Both the position numbers and the translations under genes were made by a program. The notes below the pieces were generated by a model, which had not been told where the DNA came from, ran no database searches, and saw only the letters and a list, made by a program, of their open reading frames with translations. 64,000 bases of DNA from Lachnospiraceae bacterium (GTDB lineage: Bacteria; Bacillota; Clostridia; Lachnospirales; Lachnospiraceae), in contig CABJAM010000001.1 of assembly GCA_902363555.1 (NCBI GenBank), forward strand, positions 682,001 to 746,000, read 5' to 3'. Below, in pieces: positions 28,056 to 37,577 of this stretch (positions are counted from its first letter, which is position 1; each line of letters opens with the position of its first letter).

Positions 28056-29456
28056 TTGAAACATAAAAAATTAGTAAAAGATATAATATATGCTTTTTTA
28101 TCACAATTTATATCATTAGGGTTAAGCATTATATTATCATTAGTAATTCCAAAACTATTAAATTTGGAACAATATGGATATTGGCAATTATTTTTATTCT
28201 ATACCAGTTATGTTGGGTTATTTCATTTTGGGTTTATTGACGGAATTTATTTAAGAATGGGAGGAGAAAAGTATAGTGAAATTGATTTTAATATACTAGG
28301 TGCCGAACTAAGAGTTTTTACGACTACTCAAATAATTATTTCTGTTATAGTAATAATATTTGCTTTTGGAGGGGTAGATAATGATAGATATCGTTTATTT
28401 GTATTAATAATGACTTCATTATATCTTCCATTGACGAATATTACAAATTACTTTGGGTATATATTTCAAGCTACAAATAGAACTAAAATATTTTCGATAT
28501 CGGTTATTATTGAGAAAATAAGTGCAATAATATTTATAATATTTCTATTACTTACAAAAACAGATAAAATTTATTTATATATTCTCTCATATTTAATAAG
28601 CAAGGGGTTATCTTTACTATATTGCGCTTTTGTTGGAAAAGCGTTAATTAATTTATCATTACCTGTATCTAAGAATCTATTTTATGATATATTAGAAAAT
28701 ATTAGAATTGGTTCAAAATTAATGATATCCAATTTTGTTAGTATGTTGATTATAGGTAGTGGTAGATTGATTATAGACCAAATATGGGGAATTGAAGCAT
28801 TCGGTAAATTCTCAATGTCAATTTCCTTAATAAATTTTACATTACAGTTTATATCGCAAGTGAGTATGGTATTATTTCCAACGTTAAGGTCAATAAATGT
28901 CGATCGACTAAAGAAACTATTTCAATTTTCACAGAAATATTTAGGTGTTATTTTCGCTTGCTTTTTAATTTTTTATTTTCCAATTAAGATTATAATTTAT
29001 TTTTGGTTGCCGGAATATTATGACAGTATGAAATATTTAGCCATACTAATGCCAATATGTATTTTTGATGGAAAAATGAGTGTTTTATGTACTACTTTTT
29101 ATAAAGTTCTTAGAAAAGAAAAGTTATTATTATTTTTAAATATTATATCTATGATTTTTAGCCTTGTTTTATCCATTATTGGAGGATTTATATTTAATGA
29201 TATGATGATCATAGTCTTTGGAATGGTCTTAACAATTATATTAAGATGTATATTGGCTGAAATATTACTTAATAAGATACTAAATACGGGCATATCGTAT
29301 TCAAATATAATTGAAATATTATTATCCGTAATATTTGTAGTTTGTAGTTATAAACTTAATACCATTTTAGGTTTTTTAATTTATACATTGGTGATTGCTT
29401 TTATAATAATTGTGAATTATAATCATATAAAAATGCAAATAAAAGCATTGAAGTAA
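28056..29456 (+). CDS. Wzx-like oligosaccharide flippase
   Basis: 466 residues with about twelve to fourteen membrane helices, MOP/polysaccharide-transporter family. The opening LVKDIIYAFLSQFISLGLSIILSLVIPKLL followed by LEQYGYWQLF is the usual first helix and loop of Wzx proteins. It would flip undecaprenyl-linked units rather than finished polymers, so its presence beside Wzm/Wzt implies a second export route or a side-branch donor. It starts at TTG 28056, seven bases after GGAGG (28044-28048). No Wzy polymerase is obvious, though one of the large membrane proteins could fill that role. Confidence 0.78.
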   Translation: MKHKKLVKDIIYAFLSQFISLGLSIILSLVIPKLLNLEQYGYWQLFLFYTSYVGLFHFGFIDGIYLRMGGEKYSEIDFNILGAELRVFTTTQIIISVIVIIFAFGGVDNDRYRLFVLIMTSLYLPLTNITNYFGYIFQATNRTKIFSISVIIEKISAIIFIIFLLLTKTDKIYLYILSYLISKGLSLLYCAFVGKALINLSLPVSKNLFYDILENIRIGSKLMISNFVSMLIIGSGRLIIDQIWGIEAFGKFSMSISLINFTLQFISQVSMVLFPTLRSINVDRLKKLFQFSQKYLGVIFACFLIFYFPIKIIIYFWLPEYYDSMKYLAILMPICIFDGKMSVLCTTFYKVLRKEKLLLFLNIISMIFSLVLSIIGGFIFNDMMIIVFGMVLTIILRCILAEILLNKILNTGISYSNIIEILLSVIFVVCSYKLNTILGFLIYTLVIAFIIIVNYNHIKMQIKALK

Positions 29457-29461
29457 GGGGG

Positions 29462-30610
29462 ATGTATGTGCGTAATATTAAGGAAATTACTTGTTTTTGT
29501 TGGGGAGATTCCCATGAATTAAAAACCTGGTCAAATGTTCCGTATTATTTTACGAGAGGATTAGAAACTTCAGGTTTAAAAGTAAATAGGATAGATTTAA
29601 AAAAGGGGCAGCAGATATTCATTTATGTAGGCGATGTTATTTCAAAGATATTTAATAAATTTTATAAGGAAAAAATTTATTATGACTATAGTAGAACAAA
29701 GATCTGTGATTTTATAATTAATATAAAAATGCGTAAAGCCGTAAGGAAATTTCCTGATACTGATTTGTTTTTGTCACTTTCCTTTAGCTTTAATGCAAAA
29801 AAATATACTGATAAAATAAATGTAATGTTTTGCGATTGGTCAATATATTATGCAATTGAAAAGTTTGGTCTGAGGTCACCAATATTTGCGGAAAAGGGAG
29901 GAATATATCGACAAAATCAATATTTAAAGGCGTGTGATTATAATATAACACTTTTTCCTGATGTAGAAAGTTACTATAAGTTGAAATCATTTAATAATAT
30001 TAAATATTTAGGAAACGTAATAAATTCTGAAGAATTATCAATTTATGATAAAAATGATATTTTAGAGGAAAAGAAAATTAGTAATAGAATATGTTTTATT
30101 GGTAAGAGACACTATAAAGAGGGCCTTGAAGAACTTGTAAAAGCTTTTTTACACATAGCAGATAAATACAATCTATATCTAGATATTATAGGATTTGATT
30201 CACTCAAAGGCAATATTAATGATAGAATAGTTTTCTGGGGGTATTTAGATAAAGCGAATATGCATGATAATAGACGATATTATGATATTATTAAAAAAGC
30301 GAAAATTATAATTAATACTACTCCGAAGTGGGCAGGTTTTTCAAGTATGATTGAAGCTATGTATTGGTACACACCTGTTATAGTTACAAAGTATGAAAAT
30401 TTTTCGCAAACATTTGGTGATGATATTGAGTTTGGATATTATTGTGATAATGATTATTATAATATAATGCGATATATTTCCATGATATTTGAAATGGAAC
30501 CTGATAAATATATTAGTAAATGTAATATAGCACATTCTGTAACAAACGGATTTACATGGTCTGAATATGTTAAAAAATTTTTGGAGTATGTATGTATCAA
30601 TCAATTCTAA
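29462..30610 (+). CDS. GT-B-like glycosyltransferase, divergent
   Basis: About 382 residues. N-terminal motifs are weak (CFCWGDSHELKTWSNVPYYF). The C-terminal half has ISNRICFIGKRHYKEGLEELVKAF, LDIIGFD, DRIVFWGYL and GFSSMIEAMYWYTPVIVT, the order expected for a GT4-like donor domain, although the E-x7-E motif is altered. AAGGGG directly abuts ATG 29462, so GTG 29468 may be the true start. Sequence is very AT-rich. Glycosyltransferase function is inferred from the donor half and position. Confidence 0.6.
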   Translation: MYVRNIKEITCFCWGDSHELKTWSNVPYYFTRGLETSGLKVNRIDLKKGQQIFIYVGDVISKIFNKFYKEKIYYDYSRTKICDFIINIKMRKAVRKFPDTDLFLSLSFSFNAKKYTDKINVMFCDWSIYYAIEKFGLRSPIFAEKGGIYRQNQYLKACDYNITLFPDVESYYKLKSFNNIKYLGNVINSEELSIYDKNDILEEKKISNRICFIGKRHYKEGLEELVKAFLHIADKYNLYLDIIGFDSLKGNINDRIVFWGYLDKANMHDNRRYYDIIKKAKIIINTTPKWAGFSSMIEAMYWYTPVIVTKYENFSQTFGDDIEFGYYCDNDYYNIMRYISMIFEMEPDKYISKCNIAHSVTNGFTWSEYVKKFLEYVCINQF

Positions 30611-30632
30611 AAAATACAGAGGTAAAAAATAA

Positions 30633-33600
30633 ATGTTTAAATTTAAATTATATAAAAATAAATATGAATATATTCTTCATTTAATGATTATACTTCTTAT
30701 GGGTTTGATTTGTTTGCGTAACATACATGATTTAAATATTCCTTTTATTTTAAATGATGAGTACGGCTACTGGGCCAGCGCATCACAATTTGGAGGGTAT
30801 AATTGGAATGAAGTAATAAAAGAATGTATGTATTATTCATATGGCTATGGAATAATTTTAACTATAATTATTAAATTTTTTTCCAATATGATAATTGCAT
30901 ATAAATTTGCAATTATTTTAAATTATATATTTTTATCGTTAAGTTATCTTATTTTATTTTTAATTTCAAAAAAGATTTTACCAGAAATAAATACTTTATT
31001 TAAAATACTAATTTGTGCAATTGTATGTTTATATTCTTCAAATGTTACACAAGTTAACTATACTTGGCCTGAAATTTTCCTATTCTTTCTATATAGTTTA
31101 GTTACATATTTAGTTATCATTATTTTTGAAAAACCCACTTATGTGAGGTGTATATTATTAAGTGTACTATCATTTTATACCTATATGATTCATCAAAGAT
31201 CATTAGGAATATTAATAAGTGTTTTTATTATAATGTTATTATTATTATTTAATAATAAAATTAATTTGAGAAAAGTTATTTGTTTTATAATCATTATGGT
31301 ACTACTCTTTTTATTACATTCATTTATAAAAAATTACCTTATGGATACAGTATGGAGATCAGATAGTAGTAATAATTTATTATCTCGAAATGATTATTCT
31401 GGTCAAGCTTCAAAATTAATTTATATTTTTTCTAAAGAAGGTTTTATGGCCTTTTTAACAAGCATATGTGGAAAATTATATAATATTTTTATAGGATCAT
31501 TTGGAATTGTCCTATTTACACTTATTTTAATTTTTAAGAAATTTATCTATATGGTAAAAAATAAAGAATATAAATTGACAAAAATCAGTTTTCTTTACAT
31601 TTTTTTATTTCTATCATTTATTTTAACATTATTAATAAGCTCAATTTTTATGATTCATCCAGGTACTACTACTCATTTGGTTTATGGTAGATATACGGAT
31701 AATATTTTAGGGCCATTTTTATTAGTTGGTTTATTAAATCTATGTATAAAAAAGGAGAGAAATCAGTATGAAATTCTAATAAGTCTTATTATAATAAGCA
31801 TTGTAGCATTAGGAGTTAATTATGCTATAAATTATTTTTCGCTTACATATAGAGATACTACTGTTAATAATCCTACTATATCCATTTGGTTTAATGGAAC
31901 AATTTTAAAAACATGGCTGAGTGTTGTTTGTGTAATTTTAGTTTTTAGTATACTATTCTATTTTTTGAATTTAAAAAAAAGAAGTATTATTTTGTTATTT
32001 ATGTTAGGAATAGTATGGATATTCATTGGCAGTTATTCTTATAAAGTATTTGCAAATGTAAATTGGAAAGATGTCTATTCGTCAATTATGCAAATATATA
32101 CAACTGTTAACGAGATGGAGAAAGAAAAAAATGATGTGAGTGAAATTTATTGTATTACTACTCCAGGTTATATTACAGGAAATTATGGTAATGCATTACA
32201 GTTTTTATATAAAGATAGAATTATTCATTACATTGATTATTACGAATTTTCATCATATGATTATTCTGAAAATAGTATATTCATAGCACATAAAACTATG
32301 ACTAATATTGAGGGGTTAAAAATAATTGGAGATTTTGGTGAATATAAGTTATATTGTTCAGTTGATAATAATTTTATTAATTATGAATTTAATCTTGATT
32401 TAACTAAATTTATACTAGGAGAGGCCAATATAAATAAGAATAATGAGGTTATATCAAGTGAAAAAGAGGGATTTATATTATATGGACCATATATGCCAAT
32501 GAAGGCAGGAAATTATGATATATATATAGACTATGAGGTTATTCATCAAAAGGGCGATAATATAGGTTATGTGGATATTGCTTCCAATCAAGGAACTATT
32601 ATTTATACAAAGCAAGAAATAACTGGAAATATGAGCCCAACTAACAATATAAAATTAACAGTCTCTTTAGATAATATTGAAGATTTAGAGATACGTTTTT
32701 GGCAGAATGAAGGCAATCGTATAAAAATAAAAAAGATATATTATAAAGTATTATCATCAAATAATATAGTAGGAACTAATGATAAAGATAGCGAACATAA
32801 TGTATTAAACTTTATAAATAAAATTAAAGGAGTTGATAATCTATATTATGCTACAGCAAATATGGAAATTGGTACTTATGATTTTTCTATTATAAAACAA
32901 TCGAGTGGTATAAATAATTGTCAATATATCTTACTAAATGAAATTTATAAAATATCTGATCAAGAAAATTTTTTGATTATTATTCCTAAACAGGATATAG
33001 ATATATTTTCATTGATAAAAAAATATGACTTGATATATTTAAATGACAATTATGGTGTGTTTTGTGCAATAGATAAAATTGGTATTGCGTCTGTTGAATC
33101 AGCCGGTGGATACCCGTATAGTATAAATTCTAAATTAAATATTAGATATTTTCAATATTTTAATAATGGTTATGATTTAAATAGTAATAATGTTAAACTA
33201 CCATTCGGTACATATAATATAATCTCTATTTTGGACACTGAGGCCAAATATCGTACCAATTATGTTTTCAATATGACTTATGCAGGAGGCGAGTATTCTA
33301 GTAACTATAAGTACGATTATAAATTGGAACAAATGGTTTCTCATAATACTGTTTCTATTAATAAAGATGGAACTATAGTTCGCATGTCTTTAACATCTCT
33401 AAATGGAGTAAGTGCGAATGAAGATATCTTTATTGAAAGAGTTGATGAAGGTTTTTTATGGTATAATAATTCTGTTATAGAATTTATTAGGGATGAAAAC
33501 GATGAATATTACAATACAAATTCATTTATATCTTTAAATCAAGGTCATTATAGTGTAGAATTAGTATTAGAGTTTGAACAAAGCAATCAAGAAATCCTTA

Positions 33601-33809
33601 ATGAGGGAAAACTTGTATTGACTGAAGGTGATAATATTTTTGCAGAGGTAAATTTAAACGATTTTTATAAAGATGGAAATGATAATTTAATTTATAAGTT
33701 TAATATTAACGTACAGGAGTCTATTAGCGATAAAGCTAAATTATCATTAAAAAGTAACTTATCATTTGTGCCCAAATTGTTATCTATGAAAATATATAAA
33801 GTCAAATAG
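30633..33809 (+). CDS. Very large polytopic membrane protein, GT-C-like
   Basis: 1058 residues, the largest product in the locus. Roughly a dozen helices fill residues ~10-475. The first outer loop has NDEYGYWASAS, an Asp-Glu motif in the position used by GT39-like enzymes. Residues ~480-1058 are soluble and probably extracytoplasmic, with repeated beta-rich stretches (KAGNYDIYIDYEVI, KLPFGTYNIISILD, LNQGHYSVELVLEF) that suggest several jelly-roll-like modules. The AT content is extreme. The most likely role is transferring a sugar to the exported glycan; the outer modules could bind that glycan. Both points are inference. Confidence 0.55.
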   Translation: MFKFKLYKNKYEYILHLMIILLMGLICLRNIHDLNIPFILNDEYGYWASASQFGGYNWNEVIKECMYYSYGYGIILTIIIKFFSNMIIAYKFAIILNYIFLSLSYLILFLISKKILPEINTLFKILICAIVCLYSSNVTQVNYTWPEIFLFFLYSLVTYLVIIIFEKPTYVRCILLSVLSFYTYMIHQRSLGILISVFIIMLLLLFNNKINLRKVICFIIIMVLLFLLHSFIKNYLMDTVWRSDSSNNLLSRNDYSGQASKLIYIFSKEGFMAFLTSICGKLYNIFIGSFGIVLFTLILIFKKFIYMVKNKEYKLTKISFLYIFLFLSFILTLLISSIFMIHPGTTTHLVYGRYTDNILGPFLLVGLLNLCIKKERNQYEILISLIIISIVALGVNYAINYFSLTYRDTTVNNPTISIWFNGTILKTWLSVVCVILVFSILFYFLNLKKRSIILLFMLGIVWIFIGSYSYKVFANVNWKDVYSSIMQIYTTVNEMEKEKNDVSEIYCITTPGYITGNYGNALQFLYKDRIIHYIDYYEFSSYDYSENSIFIAHKTMTNIEGLKIIGDFGEYKLYCSVDNNFINYEFNLDLTKFILGEANINKNNEVISSEKEGFILYGPYMPMKAGNYDIYIDYEVIHQKGDNIGYVDIASNQGTIIYTKQEITGNMSPTNNIKLTVSLDNIEDLEIRFWQNEGNRIKIKKIYYKVLSSNNIVGTNDKDSEHNVLNFINKIKGVDNLYYATANMEIGTYDFSIIKQSSGINNCQYILLNEIYKISDQENFLIIIPKQDIDIFSLIKKYDLIYLNDNYGVFCAIDKIGIASVESAGGYPYSINSKLNIRYFQYFNNGYDLNSNNVKLPFGTYNIISILDTEAKYRTNYVFNMTYAGGEYSSNYKYDYKLEQMVSHNTVSINKDGTIVRMSLTSLNGVSANEDIFIERVDEGFLWYNNSVIEFIRDENDEYYNTNSFISLNQGHYSVELVLEFEQSNQEILNEGKLVLTEGDNIFAEVNLNDFYKDGNDNLIYKFNINVQESISDKAKLSLKSNLSFVPKLLSMKIYKVK

Positions 33810-33824
33810 ATTTAGGAGGTCTTT

Positions 33825-35363
33825 GTGAACAAGTCAAGAATTCAAAATTTGATATGTATACTTATATTACTTACAGGAATTATATTTTGTGTCGTTATTA
33901 ATTCACAAAAACAGGGATATCATATCGATGAGATATATACTATGGGATTATCAAATCGCAGTTTAAACGAGGGGGAGTCTTATGATACTTTAGAAACTAA
34001 CAAGATATTAGAATATCAATATTTTGAGACTCTACTTACAGCAACAGATGATACAAGATTTAATTTGAAAAATGTTTATAATACGTTAGGAACCGATAAT
34101 CATCCTCCTTTTTATTTTTATTTGTATAACCTTTTATCGTCCGTAAATCCAAAGCATGTATCAAAAATTTTTGGTATGGTAATAAATCTTGTGTTTTATA
34201 TTATAAGTTTTATACTGGCTCAGAAAATTATAAGTATTATTTTTAGAAATGAAGCATATTTAAAAATAATCATGGGCTTTACCTTTTTACTCCCTGCTTT
34301 TATTACGGAACTCTCTTTTTATCGTATGTATTGTATGTTACAATGTATGTTTTTATTATTAACTTGGTGGCTGATAAAGTATTATAATAAAAAACTAAAT
34401 TTTAAGTTCTATTTATGTTTAGGTCTATTTGTTTTTATAGGCACCATGACACAATACTACTATTTGATTTTTGCTTTTTTTATGATTGCTGCTTTTTGCA
34501 TAAACTTATTAATAAATAAAAAATATAAAAGAACAATTTTGGTTGTAGTATCAATGATGATAACTGCTATTTTAACCATTTTATATTATCCTAAAATACT
34601 ACAACATTTATTTAAAAGCGGACGAGGTAGTGAAGCGCTAAATAATTTTTCAAACAAATCTTTAGTAGATAGCACATTACAATACTATAAGTATATAAAC
34701 AAACAAGTATTTGGTGGTTTATTATCGTTGATTGTGATAATTATATGTTGTCTATTTGTGTATGCTATTTTGCTAAAGAAAAATATTTATATAAGAAAAT
34801 TATATAATTCACCATTTTTTATGATTATAGTGGCTACTATTGGTTATACGCTTATTATTGTAAAAGTTGCGCCTTATATTACAGATAGATACTTATATGC
34901 TGTATTTCCTCTGTATTTTATATTAATCTTTAAGGCATTATCAATATTGTTAAGAAAAGATATTAGTATACTTTTTTTGGCATTATTGCTAATATTATTA
35001 TCAGTTAGGACAAAGACTAGTCTAAATACATATTTATTTAAGGAGAATGCCGAAAGATTCGAGATAGTGGATGATGTATCAAAAGTTTCACCAACATGCA
35101 TATATGTAGCCCCTCCTAAAGTGATGTGGACAGCATGGAATATAATGCTTGATTTTTTAGAGTTTGATTATACGTTACTTTGTCCGGAGAATGATATTCA
35201 AAATTATAGTGAGCTATTTAAAAGCAAAGAAAGTATAGTTATATATTTGTATAATGACTTAAATAAAGAGGAAATTCTGGATACTATTATATCAATAGGT
35301 GATTTTACTAATTACAAGTATCTATTTGAGTATGGATATATTACAGCATTTAGTATAAACTAA
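33825..35363 (+). CDS. GT39-like polytopic membrane glycosyltransferase
   Basis: 512 residues with about eleven membrane helices. The first loop has GYHIDEIYTMGLSN, the Asp-Glu pair of GT-C enzymes, and GTDNHPPFYFYLYN, the second conserved loop motif of ArnT/PMT-like proteins. These motifs are stronger than in the other large membrane proteins here. It would use a polyprenyl-phosphate sugar to modify an exported acceptor. It starts at GTG 33825 with AGGAGG at 33814-33819. Confidence 0.72.
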   Translation: MNKSRIQNLICILILLTGIIFCVVINSQKQGYHIDEIYTMGLSNRSLNEGESYDTLETNKILEYQYFETLLTATDDTRFNLKNVYNTLGTDNHPPFYFYLYNLLSSVNPKHVSKIFGMVINLVFYIISFILAQKIISIIFRNEAYLKIIMGFTFLLPAFITELSFYRMYCMLQCMFLLLTWWLIKYYNKKLNFKFYLCLGLFVFIGTMTQYYYLIFAFFMIAAFCINLLINKKYKRTILVVVSMMITAILTILYYPKILQHLFKSGRGSEALNNFSNKSLVDSTLQYYKYINKQVFGGLLSLIVIIICCLFVYAILLKKNIYIRKLYNSPFFMIIVATIGYTLIIVKVAPYITDRYLYAVFPLYFILIFKALSILLRKDISILFLALLLILLSVRTKTSLNTYLFKENAERFEIVDDVSKVSPTCIYVAPPKVMWTAWNIMLDFLEFDYTLLCPENDIQNYSELFKSKESIVIYLYNDLNKEEILDTIISIGDFTNYKYLFEYGYITAFSIN

Positions 35364-35377
35364 GTTCGGTTAGAAAT

Positions 35378-35408
35378 AGCATATCAAAATATGCTTATAG
35401 ACTTTTTT
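35378..35408 (+). terminator. Weak terminator-like hairpin
   Basis: Perfect 7-bp stem AGCATAT (35378-35384) with ATATGCT (35389-35395), loop CAAA, with a T6 run a few bases later (35403-35408). The stem is AT-rich and the T run is not adjacent, so activity is doubtful. It begins the 259-bp gap before the next glycosyltransferase gene. Confidence 0.3.
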
Positions 35409-35527
35409 ATAGGGAGGTTTGGCTCTCTATCTAATATTATTTGCAAAAAAGTACCATATACGCTGTTCGCTGCAGAGATTGCTACAACTTATAAAACCGG
35501 ATGTGTTAGAGCGAAGGGGATGACAAT

Positions 35528-35593
35528 ATGCTGTGTAAACTCATAAAGTTTTTCCTATGGTTTACTTCTTTAATTGAAATTTGTAAGGCTTGA
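35528..35593 (+). CDS. Possible 21-residue hydrophobic peptide
   Basis: ATG 35528 to TGA 35593 encodes MLCKLIKFFLWFTSLIEICKA, one short hydrophobic helix with two lysines and a C-terminal KA. AAGGGG lies about nine bases upstream, a good distance. It occupies part of the otherwise gene-free gap 35364-35622. It may be a small membrane peptide, a leader, or a remnant of a lost gene; no family is recognised. Confidence 0.2.
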   Translation: MLCKLIKFFLWFTSLIEICKA

Positions 35594-35622
35594 ATTAATA
35601 AAAAATGAAAGAGGTGAGTTTT

Positions 35623-36597
35623 ATGACACAAAAGAAACCGATACTATATATTATTATTCCCTGTTATAATGAGGAGCAGGTTTTACCTATAACTAGTAAG
35701 ATGTTTTTAGACAAACTTAATCAACTTATATATAATAATAAGATAAATTCTGAAAGTAGGATTATGTTCGTTAACGATGGAAGCAAAGATCATACGTGGG
35801 AAATTATTAAACGATTGTCTAGAGATAATAGTTATTTCCTTGGAATATGTCAAAGTCGTAATAGAGGACATCAAAATGCGGTATTAGCAGGGCTGATGGA
35901 GGTTCAGAATAAATGTGATATAACAATAACAATCGATTGTGATGGACAAGATGATATCAATGCAATGGATGATATGATAGAGGCGTATTTAGATGGCTGT
36001 GAGGTAGTCTATGGTGTTCGTAATAATCGAAGTACGGATAGTTTTTTCAAACGATTTACAGCAGAGGGGTTTTATAAGCTGCTTAATTGGATGGGGGTTG
36101 AATGTATTTTTAACCATGCAGACTACCGCTTACTATCCAGCCGTGTAATAAAGTCATTAGCTGAGTTTAAGGAAGTAAATATTTTCCTTCGTGGTATGGT
36201 TCCTTTAGTAGGATATAAAAGTACCAGTATTTTTTATCGTCGAGAAGAACGAATTGCAGGAGAAAGCCATTACCCGTTAAAGAAAATGTTTGCTTTAGCA
36301 GTAGATGGAATAACCAGCCTATCTGTTAAACCTATTCGAATGATTACCACATTAGGATTTGTGGTTTCGTTATTAAGCTTTATTGGAATCATGTGGTCTA
36401 TTATTTCATTTATTTTAGGTAAAACTATAACTGGTTGGGCTAGTACTACATGCTTACTGTGTTTCTTAGGTGGTGTACAATTACTATGTCTAGGAGTAAT
36501 AGGCGAATATATTGGAAAGATTTATTTGGAGACTAAAGCAAGACCAAGATATATCATTAGTGATAGGACTTATGATGAAAGTAAGGAGAATATATAA
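35623..36597 (+). CDS. GtrB-like polyprenyl-phosphate glycosyltransferase
   Basis: About 324 residues. The GT-A domain has YIIIPCYNEEQVL, VNDGSKDHTWEII, QSRNRGHQNAVLAGL, ITIDCDGQDD (metal site) and ERIAGESHYPLKKM, all characteristic of GtrB/DPMS bactoprenol glucosyltransferases. Two C-terminal helices (VVSLLSFIGIMWSIISFIL and the following VQLLCLGVIGEYIGKIY) hold it in the membrane. It loads one sugar on undecaprenyl phosphate for transfer outside. GAGGTGAG before ATG 35623 is a better start signal than ATG 35605. A partner GT-C enzyme is probably one of the large membrane proteins. Confidence 0.87.
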   Translation: MTQKKPILYIIIPCYNEEQVLPITSKMFLDKLNQLIYNNKINSESRIMFVNDGSKDHTWEIIKRLSRDNSYFLGICQSRNRGHQNAVLAGLMEVQNKCDITITIDCDGQDDINAMDDMIEAYLDGCEVVYGVRNNRSTDSFFKRFTAEGFYKLLNWMGVECIFNHADYRLLSSRVIKSLAEFKEVNIFLRGMVPLVGYKSTSIFYRREERIAGESHYPLKKMFALAVDGITSLSVKPIRMITTLGFVVSLLSFIGIMWSIISFILGKTITGWASTTCLLCFLGGVQLLCLGVIGEYIGKIYLETKARPRYIISDRTYDESKENI

Positions 36598-36649
36598 TTG
36601 TTATTAATTGTGTTTAGCTGTTTCATAACGGCAGAACTGGAGTGAAATA

Positions 36650-37564
36650 ATGAAAAAAATAGCAGTTTTAATCCCATGTTACAACGAAAGTCAAACAATA
36701 GAAAAAGTAATAAAGGATTATAAAAAAGTTTTACCTGAGGCGGATATCTACGTCTATGACAATAATTCAAAGGATCATACTGATGAAATTGCCCGGAAAG
36801 CCGGTGCTATTGTAAAATATGAATATCGTCAAGGTAAGGGAAATGTTATACGGAGTATGTTCCGTGATATTGATGCAGACTGTTATCTGATGATTGATGG
36901 GGATGATACGTATCCGGCAGAGAATGCTCGTGATATGGTTAATCTTGTACTGGAAAAAGGTGTGGACATGGTTATCGGAGATCGTCTATCTTCAACATAT
37001 TTTACGGAAAATAAACGTCCGTTTCATAATATGGGAAACAGGGTGGTTCGTGGATTGATCAATATGCTGTTCAAGAGTGATGTCCGTGATATAATGACTG
37101 GATACAGGGCCTTTAGTAAGCTGTTTGTAAAAAGCTTTCCCGTGTTGTCAAAGGGATTTGAGATAGAAACAGAGATGACAATTCACGCATTGGACAAGAA
37201 TTTTTTGCTTGAGGAAATTCCAGTATCATATCGCGATCGACCAGAGGGAAGTGTGTCAAAGCTGAATACTGTCAGTGATGGACTAAAGGTTTTGAAGACC
37301 ATCTTAAATCTTCATAAGAATTATAAGCCATACTCCTTTTTTTCAATTATCAGTATTATTTTATTGATTATTGATGCAATATTTTTTATTCCTGTCTTAG
37401 TGGAGTATTTCCAAACAGGAATGGTTGCTAAATATCCAACGCTTATTGTGTGTGGGAGTGTACTTGTTTGTGCTATACTGTCTTATGTTTGTGGATTACT
37501 TTTGGATGTTATTAATAAAAAGCATAAGCAATTATATGAGCTTTATTTAAATCAGATTAAGTAG
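36650..37564 (+). CDS. GT2 glycosyltransferase, DPM1-like with membrane helices
   Basis: 304 residues. IAVLIPCYNESQTIEKVI, YVYDNNSKDHTDEIA, RQGKGNVIRSMF and LMIDGDDTYPAENA define a GT-A domain of polyprenyl-phosphate type. MTGYRAFSKLF is the acceptor-loop motif. The C-terminal ~75 residues contain two helices. Base composition is less AT-rich than the previous 10 kb, marking the end of the extreme AT stretch. It is followed after 13 bases by a polytopic membrane protein gene that could be its partner. Confidence 0.83.
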   Translation: MKKIAVLIPCYNESQTIEKVIKDYKKVLPEADIYVYDNNSKDHTDEIARKAGAIVKYEYRQGKGNVIRSMFRDIDADCYLMIDGDDTYPAENARDMVNLVLEKGVDMVIGDRLSSTYFTENKRPFHNMGNRVVRGLINMLFKSDVRDIMTGYRAFSKLFVKSFPVLSKGFEIETEMTIHALDKNFLLEEIPVSYRDRPEGSVSKLNTVSDGLKVLKTILNLHKNYKPYSFFSIISIILLIIDAIFFIPVLVEYFQTGMVAKYPTLIVCGSVLVCAILSYVCGLLLDVINKKHKQLYELYLNQIK

Positions 37565-37577
37565 ACTGGAGGCAACT

